This document shows, piece by piece, positions 8,825 through 17,391 of a stretch of DNA of 64,000 nucleotides. The stretch is from NCBI GenBank assembly GCA_034190295.1, contig JAXHSW010000023.1:1-64000 (forward strand), given 5' to 3'. Origin of the DNA: Okeania sp034190295 (GTDB lineage: Bacteria; Cyanobacteriota; Cyanobacteriia; Cyanobacteriales; Microcoleaceae). The notes under the pieces are model-generated. The model saw only the letters and a program-made list of their open reading frames with translations, made no database searches and had not been told where the DNA came from. A program made the translations under genes and the position numbers. Position 1 is the stretch's first letter. Each line of letters begins with the position of its first letter.

Positions 8825-9132
8825 AAATATTGGCCTCTATTTCAGCTCATAAGAATTATTGTTCCCTATTTTTGTGGTTTTATCAACAATTAGTTTATGA
8901 TTAAATTCAGCAAATATACTTTTTTTAGGGGGAAAAAAGATAGCAATTCAATAATTGATAATGGATAATGGATAATGGATAATTATCTCAGGTTTTAACC
9001 GTTACGGAATTGAATGTAAGGAAATATTATTTCTTCTCTTGGTCGATTGGATATGGCGCAGGTTTCCTAGCCATCCCACCCAACGGGGAAGCTACTCAAC
9101 GACCGCTTTTTTCCCCTTGAAAGGGGAGGCAG

Positions 9133-9264
9133 ATTCAATAATTGATAATTAATAATTGATAATTGATAATTACCTCTCCCTAAAACGGATAGGATTGAAT
9201 AAAAGGAAAATTTTTCTTTATTATCCCCTTAAAAGGGGAGGCTTTAAACCACAATTTTCGGTAA
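9133..9264. repeat. Dispersed hairpin repeat (forward copy)
   Basis: AT-rich TTGATAATTAATAATTG leader, CTCTCCCTAAAACGGATAGG, hairpin CCCCTTAAAAGGGG, then AGGCTTTAAACCACAATTTT and CGGTAA. One of the best-preserved copies; AT-rich direct repeats continue to about 9305. Confidence 0.8.
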
Positions 9265-9445
9265 GCTGAATTATTTAATTAATAATTAATAATTATTAAT
9301 TTTTCGGTAAAAATAGTATGGAGCATCAAAAATATTTCAAGCTATTAGTTATCTTACTAGGGGATAATTTATGATTGACAATTTAAGCATCCAAAGCTCA
9401 TATTTTTATTATCAATATTTTGATTTTGGGTTTAATACCCCGCCG

Positions 9446-9570
9446 TCATTTCAGTTATCAGTTATCAGTTATCAGTACCGACCACTGAAGTAGAAGGCTT
9501 GAAATACTGAAGTAGACTTTTTTTCATCTCCTTAAAAGGGGAGACTTGAGACCTTACTTTTTGGTCAATG
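9446..9570. repeat. Dispersed hairpin repeat, variant with ATCAGTT leader
   Basis: CATTTCAGTTATCAGTTATC repeats, CAGTACCGACCACTGAAG, then CTCCTTAAAAGGGGAGACTT and TTTTTGGTCA. Closely resembles 15501-15618. Confidence 0.75.
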
Positions 9571-9680
9571 GGGGTGCTTAAAATTGTTTGGGGTTTGTAG
9601 ACGCGGAGAAGCCCTTCGTTGACTATCCCCATCCGCTTCTTCCTTCTTCCTTCTTCCTTCTTCCTTCTTACTTTTAATTT

Positions 9681-11279
9681 ATGAATCAAGATTTACAAAA
9701 TCAAGTATGTATTGTTACGGGTGGAAATTCTGGTGTTGGTTTAATGACTGCTGTTGGTTTAGCAAAATCTGGATGTCATGTATTTATTGCCTGTCGTTCT
9801 ATTAGTAAAGCCACAAAAGCTGTAGATTATATTCGTCAAATTAGTGGCAATAAAAACGTTGAATTTTTACCTTTAAATCTAGCTTCTTTAGATTCAGTTC
9901 GTCAATTTGTTGATTTGTTCTTAGCCAGGCAACTTCCTCTAAATATTTTAGTTAACAATGCCGGGATTTTTAATCAAAGAGGTATTACTCAAGAGGGCTT
10001 TGAACTAATTTGGGGAACCAACTATTTAGGTCATTTTTTACTGACATATCTTTTGTTAGAAAAACTCAATACTTCTGCATTTAGTCGAATTATTATGGTG
10101 GCTTCCGATTTAGCATTAAAACCAAAAACTATTCCTTGGAATTTATTAGTCAAAAAAACACCCCTCAACTTTTTAGAACTTTATTCTGTCTCTAAATTAT
10201 GTTTGTTGCTTTTGACAACTGAACTTGCCAGACAGTTAGAAAATACAAATGTAACTGTTAATGCCGTTCACCCAGGATTTGTCCAGTCAAATATTACAAT
10301 TTGGCATAGTCTGAGTAAATATTTAGGTTTAGGAATTTCTCCAGAAAAAGGAGCAAATAGTACATTATTCTGTGCCCAGTCTAGTCAACTAAAAGAGATA
10401 AGTGGTAAATTTTTTGATTCTCAAACCCAGGAAATTCCTTTGCCAAAAATAGCAACAGATATCGACCTAGCAAAACAACTTTGGGAAAGAAGTTTACTCT
10501 GGAGTGGATGCCAAAATACAACAACTAACGAAACAATTAATTACGATAACTTTTCTGGAATATCCGGTCCTTACACCCTCAAACTAGACAGTCAAGAAAT
10601 TAGTCAAATTGCCAAAACAATTTTTGCCGAAATCTTACCAAAATCTCCAGGCAAATTATTATTTTTACGCCTTTTAAAATTTTTATGGAAATTGAAATTT
10701 GGTTCAGCCTTTCTATTATTAGTTCAAATTTGGAAACAAGAATTTCACATGGAAAGACATCTTGATTCTCCTGAAATTTGGAAAATATGTCAGGATGAAA
10801 AATTATTAGCAACATTGCAAGAATATTTAGGAGAAAAATTAGTATTATGGCGTTCCGAACTCTGGGTAAATTATCCCGCAAAACAATTAATTCCCTTGTG
10901 GCACAGAGACTCTTATCCAAAATTGCTTTCTGGTGTAGGTAAAACAATTAATATTTATATTGCTCTAACTGAAGTTAATAAATTTAATGGCTTTGAATTT
11001 ATACCAAATATTCAGAAAAGTAACAATTTATCTGTAAAAATGACAGACCCTTTTAGTGGCAATGATTTCTTTGAAGTTACAGAAAAATTGGCAGAAAATT
11101 CAGTGCCAGTCATTCTCAAACCAGGTCAATTTGTGATGTTTACAGATGAACTTATTCATCGCTCTGTATGTAATACTAGCGGTAAAATTAGACTGTCATT
11201 AACTTTACGAATTACTCAACCTAGCGTAGAAGTTTTACCTAATTATAATCCTAATTATCAACAGTCAGTATTGTTGTAG
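9681..11279 (+). CDS. SDR oxidoreductase fused to a phytanoyl-CoA-dioxygenase-like domain
   Basis: A 532-residue two-enzyme protein. Residues 1-285 are a classical short-chain dehydrogenase of the retinol dehydrogenase/WW-oxidoreductase type: cofactor motif TGGNSGVG (13-20), NNAG near 92, catalytic YSVSK with Tyr near 168, and HPGFVQSN after it. Residues 300-532 resemble non-haem Fe(II)/2-oxoglutarate dioxygenases of the PhyH group: metal ligands HRD (His408, Asp410) and His493, with Arg504 eleven residues later, suited to binding 2-oxoglutarate. The pairing suggests successive hydroxylation and alcohol/ketone interconversion of one hydrophobic, perhaps lipid or isoprenoid, substrate; that is inference. 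A heptanucleotide tract ends 12 bp before the ATG and no Shine-Dalgarno is visible. Confidence 0.85.
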   Translation: MNQDLQNQVCIVTGGNSGVGLMTAVGLAKSGCHVFIACRSISKATKAVDYIRQISGNKNVEFLPLNLASLDSVRQFVDLFLARQLPLNILVNNAGIFNQRGITQEGFELIWGTNYLGHFLLTYLLLEKLNTSAFSRIIMVASDLALKPKTIPWNLLVKKTPLNFLELYSVSKLCLLLLTTELARQLENTNVTVNAVHPGFVQSNITIWHSLSKYLGLGISPEKGANSTLFCAQSSQLKEISGKFFDSQTQEIPLPKIATDIDLAKQLWERSLLWSGCQNTTTNETINYDNFSGISGPYTLKLDSQEISQIAKTIFAEILPKSPGKLLFLRLLKFLWKLKFGSAFLLLVQIWKQEFHMERHLDSPEIWKICQDEKLLATLQEYLGEKLVLWRSELWVNYPAKQLIPLWHRDSYPKLLSGVGKTINIYIALTEVNKFNGFEFIPNIQKSNNLSVKMTDPFSGNDFFEVTEKLAENSVPVILKPGQFVMFTDELIHRSVCNTSGKIRLSLTLRITQPSVEVLPNYNPNYQQSVLL

Positions 11280-12030
11280 AAGAAGGAAGAAGCAAGAAGG
11301 AAGAAGCAAGAGGGAAGAGAGAAGGAAAGAATAAATTAATAAAAAAGGAAGAATAAATGTAAGCATTTCCTACGGAATGCTTACGAATAAATTAAGATTA
11401 ACCGCGTTGTAGATAGGTATTTTATAAGATTAGACTAGCTCCTTCTAAGCTGAAAATTATAATTTTATTATCCTTCGGATGTCTCTTAGATAAAAAAAGG
11501 ATACTCACACTAAGAAATGATATTTAAGTTATTTATGTTGACAATAAAAAATCAGGTCTCAAATTCTCGCCTCTCTATTACAGGAGGTAGTGATAACTGA
11601 AGTCCGCAGTTCTTCCGGAAGAGACTAACTGATAACTGAATTGACTTTTATAGAACCCATTTGATAGCTATCTATTTCTGAATTTCCTGAGTTCACCAGG
11701 ACTGACTCCGACAGCTAAAAGCACATACCGCGTGCCAAGATAACATCAGGGTTCTATAAAAAGTCTAACTACTTGTAGAAAACATTTATTGCCCTTAGTA
11801 TTATACAACTGGCAATAGAGATATCCGTCCTCCATAAACTACTAACTTTGGGTATAATATCTCTATATCTAACGAAGAAAGTTTTAATAAGAATTAAAAA
11901 TTCTACTGATGAAATAAAAATAAATTTTCTAGTAAAACACAAATTTTTTTTACAAATAACCTGAAAAGAAAACTAATTTGCCAGAATATAAATAGATCGA
12001 GAGGATGTGAAAAATTATGAAGGACAACTT
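11280..12030. other. Intergenic region with repeat fragments; leader of NfeD gene
   Basis: A purine heptanucleotide tract (GAAGAAGGAAG-type) at 11279-11330 follows the stop directly. Then come a GCATTTCCTACGGAATGCTT palindromic element (about 11364-11383), fragments of the CTGATAACTGA family, and AT-rich sequence. The GTG at 12007 is in frame with the downstream gene but a better start is at 12031. Confidence 0.5.
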
Positions 12031-12633
12031 ATGGAATCAACTTATGTTTTCTGTCTAATTATTGGTGGAGTATTTGTGGCACTCTCCGCCTTTGCCGGTC
12101 TAGATGGTGTAGATTTTGACCAAGACTTTGAGGCAGACTTAGAAATTATAGATCGATCGAATAGACAAGTTAATACTTCAATAGATCGGCGTCGCCGAGG
12201 ATTATGGCTACCATTATTCAGCCTCAAATTTTGGACTTTTGGCAGTTGTTTCTTTGGGCTAACTGGAATTTTATTATCCTATATTTCTCCCACTCTTTCA
12301 CCAACAATAATTGCTATTATTTCTATAATTGTTGGTATTTTATGTGGCACAATTATGGCATGGGCATTACATACTTTAAAAAATAGTCAAGCTGATAGCT
12401 TGGTCCGTAGTGGCGACCTCGTAGGTCTTTCTGGAATTGTGGAAATTCCTTTTGATAATAATAGTAGAGGAAAAATTAGATTAAATGTGAAGGAGTCTGT
12501 GGTAGAACTGATGGCTTTTACCGAAGAATTTAGGGAGTTTACCAGAGGAGAAAAAGCATTGATAGTGGGAATAGAAAATAATAGAGCATGGGTAGTATCA
12601 GAAGATTATCTAGATAAAATATCAGAGGATTAA
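12031..12633 (+). CDS. NfeD-like membrane protein with C-terminal OB-fold
   Basis: About 200 residues. One hydrophobic helix at the N-terminus, a polar Asp/Glu-rich loop, two or three membrane helices (about 60-115), then a C-terminal beta domain (about 130-195) with the NfeD/OB-fold pattern GLSGIVEIPFDNNSRGKIRL ending in the VVSED segment. NfeD proteins are partners of SPFH/flotillin scaffolds, and two flotillin genes lie 1.2 kb and 3.1 kb downstream on the same strand. The ATG at 12031 is chosen because AAGGA (12020-12024) sits six bases before it; a GTG at 12007 would add eight polar residues. Confidence 0.75.
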   Translation: MESTYVFCLIIGGVFVALSAFAGLDGVDFDQDFEADLEIIDRSNRQVNTSIDRRRRGLWLPLFSLKFWTFGSCFFGLTGILLSYISPTLSPTIIAIISIIVGILCGTIMAWALHTLKNSQADSLVRSGDLVGLSGIVEIPFDNNSRGKIRLNVKESVVELMAFTEEFREFTRGEKALIVGIENNRAWVVSEDYLDKISED

Positions 12634-13005
12634 TCTGAGAATTTTTAAGCTATGCTCTATTATACCAATTCATAAGTATTAATGCTATACTTAAGTAACA
12701 CTTCAGTTATTAAGTCATTAACACAATTCTTCTAACTTTTTTGCTAATTAGCAGCTCAGTTAATGTTAATTATTCTTATTTTTACTTCTCCCTGTACGGG
12801 CGATTTCCTTCGGAATACTTCCCTACGGGATGCTACGCAAACGTAAACGCGTAATTAGGAGCATGACCTTAGGAAATAGCCCCTACTCCCCTGCTCAATA
12901 AAGTGTAGAAAAGTTTTTGATAAATGGTATTACTATTTCCCTATTCCCCAATTTCAAAATATTTTCTGCAAAACTTAAATATAGTTGCTATATAAATAAA
13001 TCGGT
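12634..13005. other. Intergenic region with dispersed short repeats
   Basis: Contains ATACCAATTCATAAGTATTA followed by ATGCTATACTTAAGTAAC, similar to 42716-42770, and a GATTTCCTTCGGAATACTTC / GCGTAATTAGGAGCAT cluster (about 12805-12870) resembling 24070-24130. No gene is seen. Confidence 0.5.
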
Positions 13006-13350
13006 ATGAAAAATCAACTTTTAATATTAGCCTATATTTCAGTGGCAGTAGGAATATTTGGTGGAATGTTAATAGTATTATTGTTGTCGATTTTTCGACA
13101 AAACCAAGTCATAAATAGTCTTGTCACCCCTCAAGATTTTTTAGGTAGACCCTGCACTGTGGAAATTTCATTTGATATTCATAGTAGAGGTAAAGTTAGT
13201 CTAAATGTAAAAGGGTCTAACATAGAATTAATTGCCCGTACAACAGAAGAATCTAAAGAATTTACTAAGGGAGAACAGGTTTTTATTATCGGCACAGAAA
13301 ATAATCAGGTGTGGGTGATTTCCCAATCATCTTTTCAACACCAAAAATAA
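13006..13350 (+). CDS. Short NfeD-like protein
   Basis: 114 residues: one N-terminal membrane helix (about 5-30), then an OB-fold-like domain (about 40-108) that parallels the C-terminal domain of the preceding NfeD-like gene (RPCTVEISFDIHSRGKVSL against the IVEIPFDNNSRGKIRL stretch there; EFTKGEQVFIIGTENNQVWV against EFTRGEKALIVGIENNRAWV). It looks like a truncated duplicate that keeps only one helix. Membrane-anchored, with the OB-fold on one side, as in short NfeD1b-type proteins paired with flotillins. No Shine-Dalgarno is visible before the ATG. Confidence 0.75.
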   Translation: MKNQLLILAYISVAVGIFGGMLIVLLLSIFRQNQVINSLVTPQDFLGRPCTVEISFDIHSRGKVSLNVKGSNIELIARTTEESKEFTKGEQVFIIGTENNQVWVISQSSFQHQK

Positions 13351-13810
13351 TCATAATTGAAGAAGGAAGAAGGAAGAAGGAAGAAGAAAGAAAAAATGGA
13401 TGGGGTTTGAATCCCCAACCAATTGTAAACACCATCTGGACGGTGGGGTATTGAAGTAGCAATCAGCAATCAGCGATCGGTAATCAGCTTCTCAAGGTGT
13501 ATAATGGGTGATACTCTAGAGTTGCCGCTCCGCGTCTTATAACCCCCATAAAAGGCGCACCACTAATTTTTAAAATAAATATAGTGGGGGACTTAAACCC
13601 TTGAATTTTTAGCGCTCCAGCTAAATGCTGGCAAGAGTCCCATGACTATCACGAAAAGCTGATAGCTAGTTAAACCCAAAATCAAAAGATAATGAATAAT
13701 CACATAGATTTTCAAGTCAACAAACGATTTGTCTGCTAGTTACCCCGAACTTCCATACTACTACATGAAAAATACTATATTTCAGAAAAATAAATGAGGA
13801 AACTTAACTA
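13351..13810. other. Repeat-containing leader of the first flotillin gene
   Basis: Heptanucleotide GAAGAAG tract (13361-13390); a segment (about 13490-13552) repeated at 42229-42293, with GATACTCTAGAGTTG and CGCTCCGCGTCTTAT; then unassigned sequence. A GAGGA ribosome-binding site at 13796-13800 precedes the ATG by ten bases. Confidence 0.6.
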
Positions 13811-15232
13811 ATGAAAAGTGAATTTTTAGAATCAAGTAAAGCCGAAACCACTGTAGAAATAACACAAATTCCTCCTGTAATACAAAGGGAACCAATTCAG
13901 GATTTTACAGGAAAAATTTCTACAGGTTTACCCATCGCTCTATCTATATTTGGAGTAATAGTATTAATCTGGTTTATCAATACATTCATACAAATTTGTA
14001 AACCCAATGAAATTCTAATTTTATCCGGTCGGAAACGGCGGACAAAAGAAGGAGAAACAGTTGGTTATCGCGTAATATTCGGTGGCAGAGCAATTCCCAT
14101 TCCAATTCTGGAAACAACCAAAACAATGGACCTACGCACGATGCCAGTACCTGTGGAAGTACGAAACGCTTACTCCAAAGGAGGTACCCCACTAAATATC
14201 CAAGCGATCGCCAATGTCAAAGTTTCCAATGACCCCAAAATAGTAGGCAACGCCATAGAAAGATTTCTCGATCGCGACCGCTCAGAAATTACCCGTGTAG
14301 CAAGAGAAACCCTAGAAGGAAACCTACGGGGTGTAGTCGCCACCCTCACCCCAGAACAACTCAACGAAGACCGTCTCCAATTTGCCGAACGCATTGCCGA
14401 AGACGTGAGTCGCGACTTATCAAAATTGGGCCTGCAACTCGACATCCTAAAAATTCAAAGCGTTTCCGATGACGTAGACTACCTAAACTCCATCGGTCGC
14501 AAACAAATTGCCATGATTCGCCGAGATGCAGAAATAGCTGAGTCTAACGCCAAAGCAGAAGCAGACCAAATAGAAGCTGACTGCCGACGAAAGTCAGAAA
14601 TTGCCAAAACCGAGTCATTAACATTAACCGTCAAAAAAGAAAACGAACTCCGCAAAATAACAGCAGAATTGGAACAGCAAGCACGCTCAGAAGAAGAACG
14701 AACCAAAGCTGCAGCTAAGGAAGCGAGGGCAAGAGCAGAACAATTATTACAAACAGTCCGCGCCGAATTAGAGCGCTTGCGTTTAGAAGCGGACGAAGTA
14801 TTGCCAGCAGAAGCACAACGGCAAGCAAAAGAACTCATAGCAAAAGGAAATGCTGCCTCTGTTTCCGAAAATGCTCAAGCTGAAGCTTTAGTTAACGATA
14901 TGCTGTCCCAGGTTTGGCAGGAAACTGGCAACGATGCTGCTGAGGTGTTCTACTTACAGCAAATTAGTATGATTTTGCGCGAGTCTGCTAAAGTGACCAA
15001 GCAAGTTAAATTAGAAAATGTCAAAGTTATTGATAGTGGAGATGGCAAGTCGATCGCTAGTTTGGTGAATGCTTATCCTGAAATATTCCGCCAGTTCCTC
15101 AAAAATGTTAATCAAACCCTTGGCATTGATGTAACAGGAAACTTCAGCAATAGAAGTAGGGGCGAATGGCATTCGCCCGTAGGGGAGTCGGGGAGCAGGG
15201 GAGTCGGGGAGTCGGGGAGTCGAGGAGTATAG
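13811..15232 (+). CDS. Flotillin-like SPFH-domain protein
   Basis: 473 residues. A cytosolic lead (1-37), one membrane segment (about 38-62), an SPFH/band-7 domain (about 65-255; landmarks NEILILSG, NAYSKGGTPL, ARETLEGNLRGVVATLTPEQ), then a long Ala/Glu-rich coiled coil (about 240-400) and a flotillin-type C-terminal stretch. Such proteins oligomerise into membrane microdomain scaffolds. The neighbouring NfeD-like genes and second flotillin support this. The last 22 residues or so (SRGEWHSPVGESGSRGVGES and on) are translated from the GTAGGGGCGAATGGCATTCG and GGGGAGTCGGGG repeats that normally lie between genes, so the natural C-terminus has been replaced or extended. Confidence 0.9.
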   Translation: MKSEFLESSKAETTVEITQIPPVIQREPIQDFTGKISTGLPIALSIFGVIVLIWFINTFIQICKPNEILILSGRKRRTKEGETVGYRVIFGGRAIPIPILETTKTMDLRTMPVPVEVRNAYSKGGTPLNIQAIANVKVSNDPKIVGNAIERFLDRDRSEITRVARETLEGNLRGVVATLTPEQLNEDRLQFAERIAEDVSRDLSKLGLQLDILKIQSVSDDVDYLNSIGRKQIAMIRRDAEIAESNAKAEADQIEADCRRKSEIAKTESLTLTVKKENELRKITAELEQQARSEEERTKAAAKEARARAEQLLQTVRAELERLRLEADEVLPAEAQRQAKELIAKGNAASVSENAQAEALVNDMLSQVWQETGNDAAEVFYLQQISMILRESAKVTKQVKLENVKVIDSGDGKSIASLVNAYPEIFRQFLKNVNQTLGIDVTGNFSNRSRGEWHSPVGESGSRGVGESGSRGV

Positions 15233-15772
15233 TTATAAACATATACTATATAACCGGATTCTATATCAAGCACACAAGTATATTTTTTTGCCCTACTCCC
15301 TACTTTACCAATGGATAATTGATATATTGATAATTAATCCTGCCTAGGTTGAAAGTCTCTCCTAATAATTGATAATTAGAGAGAGTTTTCATTATCCATT
15401 GTTCATTATCAATTGTTAAAGAGGTAATTATCCATTGTTCATTATCCATTATCAATTAATGAAAAGAGTATGTTTTTGATAATCAAGAGATAACGTGGGT
15501 CATTTCAGTTATCAGTTATCAGTACCGACCGCTAAAGCCGGAGGCTTGAAAATACGCTCATTGAATATTTTTTCATCCCCCTTTTAGGGGGAGGCTTTAA
15601 ACCCAATTTTTCGGTCAGAGAAAGGAGGAAAGTGGACTTGGAAGCAGAAACAAAGAACATTCAAACTCATAATATCTACGCTTTTTTCTCCCTTGTCTCC
15701 TTCTCCTCCTCTTCCTTCTTCCTTCTTCCCTCTTCCCTCTTAAATAACTAAAATAACGGAGTAAAAAAAATC
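15233..15772. other. Repeat-filled gap between the two flotillin genes
   Basis: Contains the ATAACCGGATTCTATAT element (about 15250-15266), AT-rich ATTATCCATTGTTCATTATC repeats, a hairpin repeat at 15501-15618, and a heptanucleotide tract at about 15700-15740. A CGGAG site lies about eleven bases before the next ATG. Confidence 0.6.
15501..15618. repeat. Dispersed hairpin repeat, variant with ATCAGTT leader
   Basis: CATTTCAGTTATCAGTTATC, CAGTACCGACCGCTAAAGC, hairpin CCCCCTTTTAGGGGG, then AGGCTTTAAACCCAATTTTT and CGGTCA. Closest relative is 9446-9570. Confidence 0.8.
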
Positions 15773-17023
15773 ATGGAAATAGTATTAGCATTACTGGGAG
15801 TTTTCGGTCTTGGTACTGGTGCAGGTGTCTTTGTCATTCGCAACCTTTATTATATTTGTCAACCAAGTGAAGTCCTAATTTTTTCTGGAAGTCGTCACCA
15901 TATTGGAGACAGCGAGCAAAAAGTGGGATATCGTCTCGTTAAGGGAGGTAGTAGCGTTCGCGTCCCCCTCTTAGAACAAGCTTTCCGCATGGACTTGAGT
16001 AATATGATTATTGAACTCAAGGTTAATAATGCTTATTCTAAAGGTGGTATTCCTCTCACAGTCGAGAGTGTGGCAAATATCAAAATTGCTGGTGAAGAAC
16101 CTACTATTCACAATGCGATCGAGCGTCTGCTAGGCAAAACTCGCCAGGAAATTGAAAAATTAGCTCAGGAAACTCTAGAAGGAAATTTGCGTGGTGTGTT
16201 AGCTTCTCTGACACCAGAACAAGTCAATGAAGACAAAATTGCTTTTGCCAAAAGCTTGCTGGAGGAAGCAGAAGACGACCTAGAAAAATTAGGTTTAGTT
16301 TTAGATACTCTGCAAATTCAGAATATTGCTGATGATGTAGGATATCTTGACTCTATTGGTCGAAAACAACAAGCTGAATTGTTACGAGATTCTCGTATTG
16401 CCGAAGCACAAACCCAGGCAGAATCAATTATTCGCTCGGCAGAAAACCAAAAGAATACTTCTTTCAAACAGATTGAAACTAAAATTGCTGTAGCTCGTGC
16501 AGAAGCTGAAAGGCGCATTCAAGATGCGATGACAAAACGGCAAGCAGTGGTGGCCGAAGCGGAGGCTGATATTGGCTCAGAAGTGGCGCGGACTCAGGCT
16601 GAAGTAGCAGTGCAGAATGAGCGTATTAAACAGGTAGAACAACAGTTACAGGCAGATGTAGTTGCTCCTGCAGAAGCTGAATGTAAACGAGCGATCGCTG
16701 GTGCAAAGGGAGATGCTGCTGCTATTGTCGAACCAGGGAAGGCACAAGCAGAGGGTATTAGAAAGTTAGTAGAATCTTGGAAAGCTGCTGGTACAAATGC
16801 GCGGGAAGTTTTTCTGTATCAGAAGTTGGAAGAGTTGCTGAAGATTATGGTATCTACTGTGCCAGAGGTTGATGTGGATAATGTGACTGTGATTAATACT
16901 CAAGGTGGGAGCAATGCTACAAAAATGGCTGCTTTTCTTGAGGAGTTTAAGCAAACTACTGGTATTGATGTAGCTACTACGGTCAATAGTTTAAGCGATC
17001 GGGGAGTCGGGAGTCGGGAGTAG
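15773..17023 (+). CDS. Second flotillin-like SPFH-domain protein
   Basis: 416 residues, a paralogue of the flotillin 540 bp upstream. A membrane segment at 2-25 replaces the longer lead, followed by an SPFH domain (about 28-220; SEVLIFSG, NNAYSKGGIPL, AQETLEGNLRGVLASLTPEQ) and an Ala/Glu/Gln-rich coiled coil (about 200-340). The C-terminal part (TVPEVDVDNVTVINTQGG, then FLEEFKQTTGIDVATTV) matches the first protein's end. Probably forms hetero-oligomers with it. The last residues (SDRGVGSRE) come from a GGGGAGTCGGGAGTCGGG repeat that runs on past the stop. Confidence 0.9.
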   Translation: MEIVLALLGVFGLGTGAGVFVIRNLYYICQPSEVLIFSGSRHHIGDSEQKVGYRLVKGGSSVRVPLLEQAFRMDLSNMIIELKVNNAYSKGGIPLTVESVANIKIAGEEPTIHNAIERLLGKTRQEIEKLAQETLEGNLRGVLASLTPEQVNEDKIAFAKSLLEEAEDDLEKLGLVLDTLQIQNIADDVGYLDSIGRKQQAELLRDSRIAEAQTQAESIIRSAENQKNTSFKQIETKIAVARAEAERRIQDAMTKRQAVVAEAEADIGSEVARTQAEVAVQNERIKQVEQQLQADVVAPAEAECKRAIAGAKGDAAAIVEPGKAQAEGIRKLVESWKAAGTNAREVFLYQKLEELLKIMVSTVPEVDVDNVTVINTQGGSNATKMAAFLEEFKQTTGIDVATTVNSLSDRGVGSRE

Positions 17024-17391
17024 GGGAGTAGAGGAGCAGGGTCGTAGGGGCTTTCTGGCATTCGTCCGGAGTAGGGGAGTCGGGTCGTAGGGGCTTTCTG
17101 GCATTCGCCCGGAGTAGGGGAGTCGGGCCGGGCTAATTCTTTGTCATCAGAGAATACTTACAACCCTATATTTTTTGAGTCCCACCCTGACCACACCTCC
17201 CACACCTCCCACACCTCCCACCCTGACCACACTTCCCACATTTCCCACACTTCCCACCCTCCCCACACTTCCCACCCTCCCCACACTTCCCACACCTCCC
17301 ACATTTCCCACACACGGTATTATGGCTTATTCGATTTTTGTTGGGTTGCGCTGCCGCTTAACCCAACCTACGGTATTATGGCTTCTGAATT
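17024..17391. repeat. GGGGAGTCGGG tract, 49-bp direct repeat and CCCACA tandem repeat
   Basis: About 17037-17125 has two copies of GTCGTAGGGGCTTTCTGGCA followed by TTCGYCCGGAGTAGGGGAGT. About 17180-17315 is a degenerate 9-10 bp tandem repeat of the type CACTTCCCA/CACCTCCCA. Open frames over the second part consist only of Thr-Ser-His-Pro repeats and are not accepted as genes. Confidence 0.8.

Larger units (their letters stand above)
8825..9680. other. Repeat-filled intergenic region
   Basis: About 855 bp between divergent genes. It holds a GGATAATGGATAATGGATAA tract (about 8958-8985), an element with the CAACGGGGAAGCTACTCAAC motif (about 9040-9130), hairpin repeats at 9133-9264 and 9446-9570, and a heptanucleotide tract at 9639-9669 that reaches within 12 bp of the next start codon. 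No gene is supported. Confidence 0.6.

Noticed and set aside
13395..13430. TGGGGTTTGAATCCCCAACC resembles a tRNA T-arm
   Set aside because: No acceptor, D or anticodon arms could be paired around it; it belongs to the intergenic repeats.
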